64,000 bases of DNA from Notospermus geniculatus (Eukaryota > Nemertea > Pilidiophora > Heteronemertea > Lineidae): positions 103,684 to 167,683 of the forward strand of contig NMRB01000456.1 in NCBI GenBank assembly GCA_002633025.1, in the 5' to 3' direction. The notes under the pieces are model-generated. The model did not search any database, was not told the origin of the DNA, and saw only the letters and a list, made by a program, of their open reading frames with translations. Made by a program: the position numbers and the translations under genes. Position 1 is the first letter of the stretch. Each line of letters starts with the position of its first letter. This document shows, piece by piece, positions 1 to 10,607 of the stretch.

Positions 1-322
1 GGGGATCAGGACAACCGAGGCATTGGTGCCCAAAGTGGATGACAGTAAACTGAAATGTCACCCGGATAAGCCATGGTTCCCCCGAGGCGCCAGCCGAGGG
101 CAAAATGGGTGTGTCTCATTTATGAGGAAAAAAATCATATATGGGAGACGGGCAAAAGCAAGTGAAGGGAGTGCCCCGGCCCCAAGTTGTGGTATGGATT
201 ATAGGCCTACACTTAAGCTTAGCGCACATGTCCGACAAAACTCAATGCGTTAGGGGTGTCTGTTAAAATCGACTGTCCTGGCTGAATGACGAGTCGACAG
301 CGTTGGGTCTGTCGACTCTAAA
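1..322 (+). repeat. Direct repeat copy A (~320 bp, non-coding)
   Basis: This stretch is repeated nearly identically at 628-945, an offset of about 628 bases. Small reading frames run through both copies but differ by frameshift and stop position, so I do not call a gene. The family is not recognised. Confidence 0.85.
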
Positions 323-627
323 GCCCTATTTACACGAGCCGATTTGTCGGCCGATTTTTTCGGCCGATAGAGACGTTACGACAAAACGCGTCGTGTATAC
401 TGGATTTCCGAGACGATTTTTTTGTCGGTGCGATATCGTGTGCAGAAGTCGGGTGTTCTATTTTCACCCGACATCGGGTGCTTCTCGTATAGCCCTATTT
501 ACACGAGCCGATTTGTCGGACGACGGAGTCCTATCAGATTTGTCGTCCCGATTTGTCGGGATCGGCTAATCTGTTTACACGGGACGATTTATTCCCCAGA
601 TTTATTCATGTGTCCCTAAGGACAGGG
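323..627. repeat. Spacer with subrepeats
   Basis: The motif CCTATTTACACGAGCCGATT occurs at about 327 and again at about 495, and shorter CCGATTTGTCGG-like words recur between. It separates the two direct repeat copies. No gene is seen. Confidence 0.6.
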
Positions 628-945
628 AGGGGCATCAGGACAACCGAGGCATTGGTGCCCAAAGTGGATGACAGTAAACTGAAATGTCACCTGGATAAGC
701 CATGGTTCCCCCGAGGCACCAGCCGAGGGCAAAATGGGTGTGTCTCATTTATGGGGAAAAAATCATATATGGGAGATGGGCAAAAGCAAGTGAAGGGAGT
801 GCCCCCAAGTTGTGGTATGGATTATAGGCCTGCACTTAAGCTTAGCGCACATGTCCGACAAAACTCAATGCGTTAGGGGTGTCTGTTAAAATCGACTGTC
901 CTGGCTGAATGACGAGTCGACAGCGTTGGGTCTGTCGACTTTAAA
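628..945 (+). repeat. Direct repeat copy B
   Basis: Second copy of the 1-322 repeat, with a few substitutions and small indels. Its 3' part forms the left arm of the inverted repeat 836-882 / 946-993. Confidence 0.85.
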
Positions 946-993
946 ACACCTCTAACGGATCGAGTTTTGTCGGACATGTGCGCTAAGCCTTAG
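836..993. repeat. Inverted repeat, arms ~47 bp
   Basis: Arms at 836-882 and 946-993 are complementary apart from a few mismatches; both contain CGCACATGTCCGACAAAACT or its reverse complement. The loop is about 63 bases. It looks like the end of a foldback element. Copy A lacks the right arm. Confidence 0.7.
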
Positions 994-1646
994 GTTGTAG
1001 TGTAACGTACGGGAAATCGGCTCGAAATAGGGCCAAGAGTGTATTGAATAGGAAGAGCCTAGTTGTGGACTCCACAGCTACGATGTGGCTATACTCACGT
1101 TTGTGTTTCGTGTTGCGTCTTCCAGTGTTCGGAAAGCTTTGAGGTCGAATCGTGTTCTTCTTGGCCCTTTATACCTCATTGGACAGGAAATTATGTAAGA
1201 AATTGTATTGGGATTGGCAAGTAAACAATTGTATGAGTTAAGACTGGTTTATAGTCTCTGTGGAGTTTACGCTGATTATGATCAATTTCAATGCGTCGTG
1301 CGCACATTTTACGTCTTGGAAACCTGCAATCAGTTTCATGGGCTTGATGGTCCGCGAGCAGTATGAATTGTCTGTTATGAAAGGTTGTGCAGGGAAATGA
1401 TTGCCCGAATTGAAAAATTCAGCTATTGAGGCATGTTTGCGCGTATAATATGAAGTTAACTTATGCAATAGCTTGCGCATTTAAATGAAATGGATGTGAA
1501 TGGTATGGCAAGGGTTGGTTACGCTCGTCTACCTTCTGCTGACTGGAAATTGGGCCTGATTATATTATGTTCACAATAGGGCCATTTAGACAGCAGGCAA
1601 AAATCTACATGCGATCCAATAATTGTGTTGTGTTTGGAAGCTTATT
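994..1646. other. No gene recognised
   Basis: An 80-codon minus-strand frame (1238-1480) has no recognisable domain. The stretch lies beyond the 3' end of the Helentron genes and may be that element's tail, but I see no diagnostic end. Confidence 0.4.
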
Positions 1647-2665
1647 TCATGTTGAGTTTATTTTCAAATACACAATGTCGTGGTCTGAGAAGTAACAATC
1701 CTTAACAGAAACAGATACTTTTGAGGTTGGAATATTAGTGTACACATGATCAAGGAGAGACCCATAATCGGTTGTGCTGCAAGTCACTATCTGTGTTAAG
1801 TTCAGGTCCTGGAGATATGATAGCAACTTATTTGGCCTGTCAGTAGTATTGTTTCTTAAGTCAATATTGAAGTCACCGCAAATTATTGTGGGAAGTGAAA
1901 GGTTGACATTCTGATGACAATGCTTTAGGTTATCAATAAACTTGTCTACAGGGAGAGAGGATGATCTGTACACAGTTATTATGTTGACAGGTGACACGAG
2001 TTGTTTAATCGTGCATGGAAGAATTTCTATGTTGCGAGGTAAACTTGATACTTTGAACGGTGCTAGGGATGACTTGGCAGAAAGCATGATGCCACCTTTT
2101 GATAACTGACCACCAAGAGGACGTTCGTGACGAAGTAATCTGTGTTAAATTCAGGTCCTGGAGATATGATAGCAACGTATTTGGCCTGTCAGTAGTATTG
2201 TTTCTTAAGTCAATATTGAAGTCACCGCAATTATTGTGGGAAGTGAAAGGTTGACATTCTGAGACAATGCTTTAGGTTATCAATAAACTTGTCTACAGGG
2301 AGAGAGGATGATCTGTACACAGTTATTATGTTGACAGGTGACACGAGTTGTTTAATCGTGCATGGAAGAATTTCTATGTTGCGAGGTAAACGTGATACTT
2401 TGAACGGTGCTAGGGATGACTTGGCAGAAAGCATGATGCCACCTTTTGATAACTGACCACCAAGAGGACGTTCGTGACGAAGTACAGAATGATCATCATT
2501 TATGAAGTCATCAGTATGAAGGATGTGGGCAGGTGTTAGAAATGTTTCTGTGAAACAGCAGACATCAGCACTTTGGATAATTGACTCGGCCTTTAGGTCA
2601 GGTAGATGTTTTTTATACGACCGAACATTCAATGATACAAGGGTGACGGTGTTTTTTTGAACCAT
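1647..2665 (-). pseudogene. Helentron endonuclease, internally duplicated
   Basis: Endonuclease/exonuclease/phosphatase-family domain as attached to Helentron proteins. The N-terminal part (2665-2485) shows VSLNVRS and the glutamate motif CFTETFL. The C-terminal part (1789-1647) shows the SDHDIV histidine motif, and CGDFNIDL lies at about 1870. The middle is present twice in tandem: 2139-2484 and 1790-2137, about 347 bases each. The inner copy carries small deletions that shift the frame near 2260, so the full domain cannot be read through. Each half alone lacks part of the active site. It lies just downstream of the helicase remnant on the same strand, as expected for the family. Confidence 0.85.
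1790..2484. repeat. Tandem duplication, 347-bp unit
   Basis: Units 1790-2137 and 2139-2484 are nearly identical; both begin with TCTGTGTTAA and end with CGTTCGTGACGAAGTA. The duplication lies inside the endonuclease coding region and breaks it. Confidence 0.9.
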
Positions 2666-2699
2666 CGCCAGGTGATGAATGTTGTAATGAAGGAAGTTT

Positions 2700-4010
2700 A
2701 TGTTTACTGAGCCGTTGGGAGTTCTTTTGTGACTAGGGGGCTAACTCTAATTGATGATTCATCAAATCCAAGCAAGTAAAGGCCATTAAGAGTTTTAACT
2801 CAACTGAATGCAACATATGCTTGACCTGTCATGAACTTGCCACGCCCTGTCTTGTCCATACAAACAACTATTCTATCCATTGTTTTTCCTTGCAATCGTC
2901 ATTTGAATGTGTCTTTTGGTTTTATTAACGGGAAATGTAGCTTCTGCCCTATTTATTGGTACTGCATTAGGGAATGTTTCCTTGTATGGGCTACTTGCAA
3001 TGGCACGCGGACCGACTTTTGGGTTGTCAAATTTCACCATGATCGTTTGCATGTCTGTTTCGGCTGTGTCATGCCAGATTACTGCGACTACAGTACCAAT
3101 TGCTCCATTCACCAAACCATCTGATACGTCTAGGTTTGTGATGAGCATGACTAGCTGATACCGCTATTTTCAATGTTGTATGAAGACCACCTGTATCTGA
3201 TCTTTTATTGGATAATGTGGCTTTTTGGAGCTTCTTGATATTGATTTTCATAATATCTTTAGCTTCTATTGTGACAATTTCAGTTTCATTCCCTAATTGT
3301 TGCAGACAAGATTCATTATATGCGTCAACTTCTGCATTGGTTCTATATACTCTGAGTGTGTTCGGTGGTATTTCAGTTTCGGTTTGAACTGTTCTACTTC
3401 GGAGGAGTTTGATATCCTCGTCGGTGCACGATGCTGTCCTTACTCTACCTAGCACATTTCCAAACGTGAGGTCACCTTTCTGTCTCATGATTTGAGTGAG
3501 TTCGATCATTTTAAAATGATTAACCCAAAGTGACCCGTACAGTCGTGCGTAAGCATTTCTCGGTAAGCCAAATACAGGACTTTCTCCAATAGGTGCCAGC
3601 TGATAGAGGTCTCCAACGGCAAGGATGCTTACATTTCCAAACACCGATTCGGAAGATGTTCCCATGATCTCTTGTAATCGTCTGTGGATTTTGAAAAGTA
3701 GTTCAGCACCAATCATTGAAATTTCATCTATGATAAGCAATCTCATTTTCCCTAGTTTTGTTCTCAATGTATTTAACTTCTCAGCATTCAGAGGAGTGTA
3801 TTGCCCAGTTCCAAGCAAAAATGCTGAATGGCGTGTCATTCCGTCAATGTTGAAGGCAGCAGTTCCAGTGAAAGCTGTTATAAGCGTGATAATTTCGCCA
3901 GGTTCGTTGTGACCAGACAAACGCAACAAACGCATTGTATCATAGTGTATTAATTTAATAATGTGGGACTTTCCTACTCCTCCTGGACCGTTGAGGAAAA
4001 TTTGGTACAC
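2700..4010 (-). pseudogene. PIF1-like helicase of the Helentron
   Basis: Superfamily 1 helicase domain of a Helitron. The main open part (4010-3069) has Walker A GPGGVGKS at residues 8-15, Walker B LLIIDEIS, motif III VGDLYQLAP and the MRQKGD segment. The match continues in another frame at 3148-2873 (VMLITNLDVSDGLVNGAIG-type segment), then in a third frame (2880-2700), where motif VI reads GQAYVAFS followed by TGA where an arginine is expected. There are therefore at least two frameshifts and one stop. In the intact family this domain is fused to Rep; here about 1.2 kb of foreign sequence separates them. Confidence 0.9.
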
Positions 4011-4046
4011 TGGTAAGTCTGTATTGTTCTTAAGTGCTAGAACAGT

Positions 4047-4357
4047 GGGCCGAATTCATAAAAACTAGCATTTGCTTTTTCTGGGCTTTTTCTAGAAGAG
4101 GTACTTATAAATTTTTGCTTTTGCTTCATAGAACAAGCAACTCCCTATAAGAATTAGCAGAAGCTTTGTCTCGCGAGCATTAGCTTCGTCAGATAGAAAA
4201 TCTTGTTTGGCTTTATAAGGAAAGGTCATTAGGTTAAGCAATTGATTATGAATATGTTTGTGAGCAAATTCTTTGGCTTGTGCTTCTGCTTGACAAGCAA
4301 AAGCTTGGCCTTGGGGCTTTGGCTTGTAAGCTTTTGCTATGTTTTATAAATCCGCCC
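4047..4357. mobile_element. MITE family 1, copy 1 (~311 bp)
   Basis: The ends form an inverted repeat of about 23 bases: GGGCCGAATTCATAAAAACT on the left and, inverted, GGGCGGATTTATAAAACATA on the right. Inside are many AAGC/GCTTTTGC words. It is about 90% identical to the copy at 7396-7707. Helentron helicase sequence lies to the left and Penelope-like sequence to the right, so no target duplication can be read. Confidence 0.85.
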
Positions 4358-4399
4358 CATTGTCTTTACACCATTGTCATTACACCATTGGCCTAATGA

Positions 4400-5070
4400 A
4401 ATGCCTCATACATAGGGCCTATGATATTTGCAGCTCATGGGTCTTATTCTCCAATGAGGTTTCATTTCTCCAACATCTTTTTGGCCAAAATGGATATCCG
4501 AATCAGATATTTCAGTCCTACGTGAATGACTTCCTCTCGAGAAAATTTGACACAAAAACTACCTTGCCACCCAAAGAAGATACACAGAAAGTAATCTTCA
4601 CAGTTCCCTACATCGGCCAACCCTCAATCATATATGCAAAGAAAATTCGCCAAATTTTCAAACGCTATTTTTACGTTGATGTCCGGGTTGTCTTCACTAC
4701 CTTCAAGGTGAAGAACTATTTTTCCTTGAAGTGCAGTACCCCCCTCACCCTGAAGGCCAATGTCATTTACAAATTTACATGCCAGCGTGATGCTGACGTT
4801 ACCTACATAGGTAAGACCAAAAGACATTTGGCCATCAGGGTGAGAGAGCACTGTAGCACTTCCAGTCAATCACCATCAGCCATCCGACAACATCTTAATG
4901 AATGTGATGCCTGCCAAGTTAATCCTTCATCACAATTCTCTGTTATTGACTCAGCCCAATCAGATTTCCAGTGCCAAATAAAAGAAGGCCTTCACATCAA
5001 AGAAAAGAAACCTAGTTTGAACAAACAATTATTTAACTCTGGTTCGCTATTCACACTTCAATTATTTTAA
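4400..5070 (+). pseudogene. Penelope-like element 3' coding end (RT thumb + GIY-YIG)
   Basis: The open frame 4339-5070 encodes the C-terminal part of a Penelope-like reverse transcriptase. After some 25 residues read from the MITE end come MKCLIHRAYDICSSW and a NGYP segment (end of the RT/thumb region), then VPYIGQPS, then a GIY-YIG nuclease signature: NVIYKFTC followed by VTYIGKTKRHLAIRVREH. The RT palm with its YxDD box is missing, so this is a 5'-truncated insertion, the common fate of such elements. It sits on the plus strand, opposite to the Helentron it interrupts. A hammerhead-like motif follows at 5150-5202. Confidence 0.85.
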
Positions 5071-5149
5071 TTTACCCCTTGTCATAATCACTTGTCACTT
5101 GTTATGACTAGGTATATATTGTGATACAGTTTTGTAGTTTGCCAGTATG

Positions 5150-5202
5150 TTCATAGCCTGAAGATGGAGTGTGTACTCCGAAAAGCTTTGCTATTCTGTG
5201 AA
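5150..5202 (+). ncRNA. Candidate hammerhead ribozyme (Penelope-like tail)
   Basis: The core CTGAAGA (5158-5164) fits CUGANGA. It is followed by stem II GGAGT/ACTCC (5166-5170 / 5175-5179, loop GTGT), GAAA (5180-5183) and a 3-bp stem III AGC/GCT (5184-5186 / 5190-5192). Stem I pairs TTCATAG (5150-5156) with CTGTGAA (5196-5202), with one G-U pair. Cleavage would fall after ATT (5193-5195). Penelope-like elements are known to carry hammerheads in their terminal repeats. The unpaired C5157 and A5193 and the short stem III suggest a weak or decayed ribozyme. Confidence 0.5.
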
Positions 5203-5289
5203 TAATGTACATATTGTAAATATGAAGACATTTTTGTTAGCCGCATTTCTTTTCCTTTTTGGATTTCTTGACTCTGAACCAAAGCTATT

Positions 5290-5863
5290 GTCTGTGTCGT
5301 AGGAGAACATCACGCTGTTCAGAGTTCAGAGTTCACATGGCTTGGCAGTATTCCTCAAAGGTCATTAGTGATTTGTTTGCTTCAGATGAGAATCTTGCAC
5401 TCAGTTCAGATTGTATTGCATCTTGGCTTCTTTGTCTAGTTCGAAGGTCAACATTGTCTCCTTCATTTGGGCCAGCATCTTGCTCAACAACTTCACCTTC
5501 TACACAATGTTGTGCTTCTTGTGCTTCGACAGTTGGCGCAATCTTGTCCCAGGCATGTTGTGGAAGTTCATTATTATCAATGTTATTGATAATCTCGTCA
5601 GCATCCTCCAAGTCCCGTGTGTACCTTCTCTTATTTTCTGTAGTGTAATGGCATCAATGACCTCACGAACATGGTCTTCGTAACTGTTATGCTGGCCTTT
5701 CAAAGTATCTTCATTTCTCCAAGGAAAATACAACATGAGCATATGGTGGTACTTTTCTTCCCCTTCTTTAGGTTTGAAAAATCTGATGATAGCTTCTTTC
5801 TTTCTTTTGTACATCTTCCCCAGACCATTTTTCAGGTTAATCCTTGGGCATTGCCGTGTGGTT
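5290..5863 (-). pseudogene. Helentron linker between Rep and helicase
   Basis: Two overlapping minus-strand frames (5814-5500 and 5611-5333) give one broken protein: a basic stretch beginning MYKRKKEAIIRFFKPK, an LYFPWRNE motif and an acidic segment. A further frame near 5320-5285 reads LNSEQRDVLLRHRQ, the typical lead-in to the helicase of Helitron proteins. A frameshift lies near 5610. The reading stops where the Penelope-like insertion begins. Confidence 0.75.
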
Positions 5864-7390
5864 TCACCTTTTTATGATATTTTCATCATGGTCATTGTTT
5901 TCATCGTCATACTTCTTTCTGTCGACAGCATAGTTTGCCACAAATTCTGCCAAACAGGTGTCTTCTAGAGTATCCGGTCTTGCAGAATATCTGTCAACTA
6001 TACTAGTACAGAATAGATCTTCCCTGTTATCGTCCATGTCTTGAACAACAGTTGATGGTTTTACCATTGCTATTCGTTTCTCCTTAGGGCTCGTGTTTAT
6101 GAACTCATGCGTTCTTGTTGACATCTTTAGTGGTAAAGACAGGAGTCTGTATGCTGCTTCTTGCGCACTGACTTCTCTACTGTTCAAAAATGTTGAGCCA
6201 ACTTTGTCCAACTGCTGTCGGAGTTCACTGGTCTGGTTCTCCTTGGCAACGTTTCTTAAAAGGTCACTCATGACCCTTTCACTTTTCATCATATAACTGC
6301 ATATGTACATTATACATGAGTGTGGATCTATGATGAACTGGAGGTCCATGTTTGCTTGCCAAGTACTTAATATATCATAATTATAACAGTTTACGCACCT
6401 TGCATCAACATCTCTTTTCAGGACAATGTTTGTTCCTGACAGGGACACCTTCAATGCATCTATGTATGCTTCCTCTGTTACACCTGCTTTCTGTAATACA
6501 TCAGTCAGATATTCTTCATCGTTCAGTTCAGGATCATTTAAAATCTGACAGACATTTCCGAGCAGGTTGACAACATGTTCTTTGTTAATGTTGTCATCGA
6601 CATCAGGATTCCGTGCTATAATAGTAGATGGGGATATAGGTCTAGGGAAGTGGAATCTGCAGCCACCATTTCGTCTGCATGTTCTAGAATGTCCGTGACT
6701 TTGGTATTTTTTGGAAAGTTCATTGAGTTCACATGTCTGATACTGATCTATAAATTGTGTAATTTCTTTATCAGTACTAGAATCTATTCTTGGAGCATTT
6801 TCTACCCATATGATACAGTGTGCATGTGGTGAGCCCCTGGCTTGAAATTCTATTCTGTAGAAGAAATCGTGGATCTTTCCGATTGGGTTTGCAGTGCTAC
6901 ATAGAAAATCTTTGAAAAATGTTTGAACTCTGTAGTTAAATATTCTTGCTGCTGTGACTGGATTTGTTCTCAGCCATCGAGATTTCTCTTCCCATTCCAT
7001 ATGATGAATATCGTCATCTGAAAATTCCTTTCCATACTGTCTTCCAATTGTCTGGATAATTTCAGGCCAGTTAAGGTCATTAGCAGACATTGTAAGGAAC
7101 CATGTTGGAATACCTAGTTGACGGACCATTGCTACAACCTCATGTAATGTTCTTCTCCAGTAGGCTGGTGTGCCTCGCACGTTTTTAAGAAACTTGAACG
7201 CAACATCCTTTCTCACCAAAGCCCTCAGATTGTCAGAATTTTTCAACATTCCTGCAGTAATTTTCTGACCACCATGTACAGTACTCGCAAGTTGCTTTAA
7301 AGCTATCTGAGCTTCCCGTTTTACTTGGTCGGCTTCCACGACATACTGTGCTCCGAATAAGTATTCAACATCCTTTGCAAATCTGCCATC
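5864..7390 (-). pseudogene. Helentron Rep (HUH endonuclease) domain
   Basis: This is the replication initiator of a Helitron, which nicks and joins single-stranded DNA. The open frame 7420-5864 has 518 codons, but its first ~10 residues are read from the inserted MITE. It contains FLTMSANDLNWPEI (about residues 108-121), the HUH metal motif GSPHAHCIIW (histidines 199 and 201) and, near residue 385, a YICSYMMK segment that should hold the catalytic tyrosines. Known residues are present, so this part decayed recently. It is severed from its N-terminal part by the MITE at 7396-7707 and from the helicase by the linker frameshifts. Confidence 0.9.
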
Positions 7391-7395
7391 ACAAT

Positions 7396-7707
7396 GGGCC
7401 GAATTTATAAAAACTAGCATTTGCTTTTTCTGGGCTTTTTCTTGAAGAGGTATTTATAAAATTTCGCTTTTGCTTCATAGAACAAGCAACTCCCAATAAG
7501 AATTAGCAGAAGCTTTGTCTTGCGAGCATTAGCTTCATCAGATAGAAAATCTTGCATGGCTTTATAAGAAAAGGTCATAAGGTAAAGCAATTGATTATGA
7601 ATATGTTTGTGAGCAAAATCTTTGGCTTCTGCTTCTCTTTGACAAGCAAAACCTTGGCCTTGGGGCTTTGGCTTGTAAGCTTTTGCTATGTTTTATAAAT
7701 TCGACCC
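7396..7707. mobile_element. MITE family 1, copy 2 (312 bp) inside Rep
   Basis: Inverted ends GGGCCGAATTTATAAAA and GGGTCGAATTTATAAAA (right end inverted). It is flanked by AAT on both sides (7393-7395 and 7708-7710; CAAT if one end base is counted). Removing the element and one AAT restores the Rep reading frame exactly, which fixes the insertion point. Confidence 0.9.
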
Positions 7708-7710
7708 AAT

Positions 7711-8175
7711 GCAGTAATCTCTGATTAAAGTACTTCCTTGTCGTGAGTCTGGTAGAGCATTTTATTGAGAACGTGTTCTGCGCATATGGAAACATGTCTG
7801 GATTGGCAAGTTCCTCATAATGTGTATCTGTTAGAAATGCTATTGGTTTTTGGTTCTCACCTGGTGCCACAGAAAGGATCCGATCAAAGTCTTCATTTGT
7901 CTCAACTTGAAGACATGTATCTAGAGGTAGAACACACCTATTGGCGGATTCTTCAAATGCCACTCTGTCTTCTTCCTGTTCTTGTTGTTGTTGTTTTACT
8001 TCGTCATCTGTCATACTTGATAGAACAGTTGGTTCAGTTGGTTGACTGGTGTTTGGAAATAGTGCCACACAGTGCATTTGGTCGAATAGCCCTAATGTTA
8101 CATATGCCAATGTTTCATTGCCTTGAGATGCCTGTGGCCGAATGATTGTGAATTGATTTGGGTACTCGCAGGCTA
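7711..8175 (-). pseudogene. Helentron Rep, N-terminal part
   Basis: Minus-strand coding sequence reading NQFTIIRPQASQGNETLAYV, then TLGLFDQMHCVAL, a glutamine-rich acidic stretch (EEVKQQQQEQEED-like) and PDMFPYAQ with RKYFNQRLLH at its end. It continues into the HUH part once the MITE is removed. The upstream end is cut off by the tandem tRNA-like repeats at about 8165-8175. Confidence 0.8.
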
Positions 8176-8910
8176 CTGATGGACGCCTCGTTTAAACCTG
8201 GGCCATTGAACCATGTTTTTTGAAGACGGGGATTTGGCCTAGTGGTTTAAGGCGTGCTGCCCCTTAGTGCTGGCGATTGATGCCTTATGCGAGGGTCCGT
8301 GGGTTCGATTCTGGTAGGAAGCAATGTCTTTCACCTTAGAAACTCGATTTCTATTTCATATTCTTTACTTGTATCTCCAATATTTGTGACCCCTCGCATA
8401 ACATAAAACTTTTCCGGTTCGGAGATTTTTCGGACTACTCGCAGTGTACTGATGGACGCCTCGTTTAAACCTGGGCCATTGAACCATCTTTTTTGAAGAT
8501 GGGGAATTGGCCTAGTGGTTTAAGGCGTGCTGCCCCTTAGTGCTGGCGATTGATGCCTTATGCGAGGGTCCGTGGGTTCGATTCAGGTAGGAAGCAATGT
8601 CTTTCACCTTAGAAACTCGATTTCTATTTCATATTCTTTACTTGTATCTCCATTATTTGTGACCCCTCGCATAACATAAAACTGTTTGGGTTCGGAGATT
8701 TTTCGGACTACTCGCAGGGTACTGATGAACGCCTCGTTTAAACCTGGGCCATTGAACCATCTTTTTTGAAGATGGGGATTTGGCCTAGTGGTTTAAGGCG
8801 TGCTGCCCCTTAGTGCTGGCGATTGATGCCTTATGCGAGGGTCCGTGGGTTCGATTCTGGTAGGAAGCAATGTCTTTCACCTTAGAAACTCGATTTCTAT
8901 TTCATATTTA
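8165..8910 (+). repeat. Three tandem units (272-bp period) with tRNA-like heads
   Basis: Units begin with TACTCGCAG at about 8165, 8437 and 8709; the third is truncated at about 8908 and runs into an A-run. Each holds a tRNA-like region (about 8227-8318, 8500-8589 and 8771-8862) with an A-box-like GGCCTAGTGGTTTAAGGCG and a B box GGGTTCGATTC. The spacing between boxes suggests a long variable arm as in tRNA-Leu or tRNA-Ser. The arms do not pair well enough for functional tRNAs. This looks like a tandem array of a tRNA-derived SINE. Confidence 0.75.
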
Positions 8911-8925
8911 AAAAAAAAAATAGGA

Positions 8926-9085
8926 CAGGTCCTAGTAATGGTAATATTTTTTTGTAATAGAAGATTTCATCAAATTTCCCGTTGTACACGATCCAATTTT
9001 TTAGTACAGAAATTTTATTACTAAAAAATTGGACCATGTACAACGGGCATAACGTCCGTTTGTATACGCTACCATTACACTAGAC
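8926..9085. mobile_element. Foldback MITE
   Basis: Inner arms at 8976-9005 and 9020-9048 are nearly perfect complements (CCCGTTGTAC at the left, GTACAACGGG at the right). Outer ends GGTCCTAGTAATGGTA and, inverted, GGTCTAGTGTAATGGTA also pair. No coding sequence. Confidence 0.65.
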
Positions 9086-10364
9086 CACCTTGCAGTCGAC
9101 ATCTCGTTCCTCATTTACGACTGCTGTCACCCTCTTGATTCCGGCTGTGATTCGTCGGAATACGTCCAATCAGAATACGAATCTGCGGTGATGACGTATC
9201 AGCGGAAGGTATTCCCCAAAGAAGCCAAGACGATGTCGCCCATGACGATTCGTGTACAAACCTGTACATCGTGCCTGCGTCGTGTACATCTGTGTGCAGC
9301 GCTAACGGCAAGCTGCAGGAGTCGAAGTGAGATAACAGGGTGCTTTCTTCAACGGACTATCCGCAGGATGTTTAGCTAATGACACAAAACATCGCTGGGA
9401 TAGGTCACTGAGTATCCATCTCGCCGACATTAGTTCCACTACCTCGCTGAATGCTCGAAGCGAGAAATGTTGGACGCCAGACGCCATTTTGAAAACACTG
9501 AGCGGGGGGGGGGTCTTGGTTAGCTGTTATTATTACAAGCCCATTAGTCTCCATTACTATACGGGACTAGCTTGAGAGGCTCCGTGGCAAAGTTGGCAAG
9601 AGTGTGATTTGTCGCCAGATTTCGATTTTGCAGGAGTTAAAACCGTGCCGAATACATCTCTCACATTGTCTCAACTTTCTCCATGCTTCGTCTGCTAGCT
9701 GATGCGCGCGCATCCAGCCTGGTAGGAATTCCGACCACACTTCCGGTTTCGCGACCCCGACAGCAGGCGTAATGCGGGAGCATGTCGCCTGCTTCAGTTG
9801 GCTGTTAAAAAAACCGTGTTTTTCCAGACCCGTGTGTACGGGTCGCTAAGACCGGCGAGAGGTCACACTTCCACATTCTAGTTAAGTAACCCGGCGACGG
9901 GTGCGCTGCATACACTGACTCTTCGGTTATTTCTTTATAGGAGTGACTATTCGGCGAGCCCAGATCTCTGTGCAGTCACTCTGTTTCAGCTTGGATAGCG
10001 CGCCGACGTAATTAGTTATGCACCGCAAGCGACCAATGAAAATCGAGATTACAAAACGCACTCAGAAGAGCAAAATGGCGGGTTCGATGATCGCCCCAAT
10101 CTCGTACCCAGAGATTAGTTACGATCGGCCGAGGTTGATGGTCGCTACACTAATCTCTGGAGACGGCTAGCCATTTCACGCCTTAGCTGTGATTTTGGGC
10201 ATCGTGCAATTTTAGACAGATTTTAGACTATATTTGCATTGAAATAACTTCAGTATAAAAGAGTATACACAAAAATGTCCTTAGGAACGTTTTTATGAGG
10301 GATCTGTTGTATTTATTAAGGAAAAAACAAAGCACTACTTGGCGCGCCATAAACTGGCGCTAAA
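9086..10364. other. No gene recognised; upstream of RecQ-like gene
   Basis: Short frames only. A small hairpin lies at 10109-10161 (CCAGAGATTAGT and its inverse). A run GTGTTTTTCCAGACCCGTGT at about 9823 resembles words at 20550-20590, beyond the other end of the putative RecQ/DUF6589 element; too short to call a terminal repeat. Confidence 0.4.
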
Positions 10365-10607
10365 ATGGTCATAAATTCATGCGCCGCGCGTAAGGCACGT
10401 GTTACACTGTCAAATGTCTACACAACAGGCGAAATGGATGAATCCGCGATTAAAATGCTGTTATCTCGTGTTATAAACAATTATGATGGAAGCATAAAAC
10501 TAAGAGCAAAGCAGGAAGAATGTTTCAAATACATATTAAGTAAGAGGGGTGATCTCATTGTAAATTTACCGGTTGGATATGTATACCTGGAGCTAACAAA
10601 GATTTAA

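Larger units (their letters stand above)
1647..8180 (-). mobile_element. Decayed Helentron-type Helitron
   Basis: On the minus strand the order is Rep N-terminal part (8180-7708), Rep HUH domain (7390-5864), linker (5860-5290), PIF1-like helicase (4010-2700) and an apurinic-type endonuclease (2665-1647). This Rep-helicase-endonuclease order is known from Helentrons of marine animals and fish. A MITE and a Penelope-like fragment split the linker from the helicase (about 4040-5260), and a second copy of the same MITE splits Rep (7396-7707). Frameshifts, a stop in helicase motif VI and a tandem duplication in the endonuclease mean it cannot be autonomous. The rolling-circle ends were not located. 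Confidence 0.88.

Noticed and set aside
23-876. 76- and 107-codon frames in the first repeat
   Set aside because: They lie in a non-coding direct repeat; the two copies differ by frameshift and show no protein-level conservation beyond DNA identity.
8165-8910. CRISPR-like array
   Set aside because: Whole 272-bp units repeat without unique spacers, and the DNA is eukaryotic.
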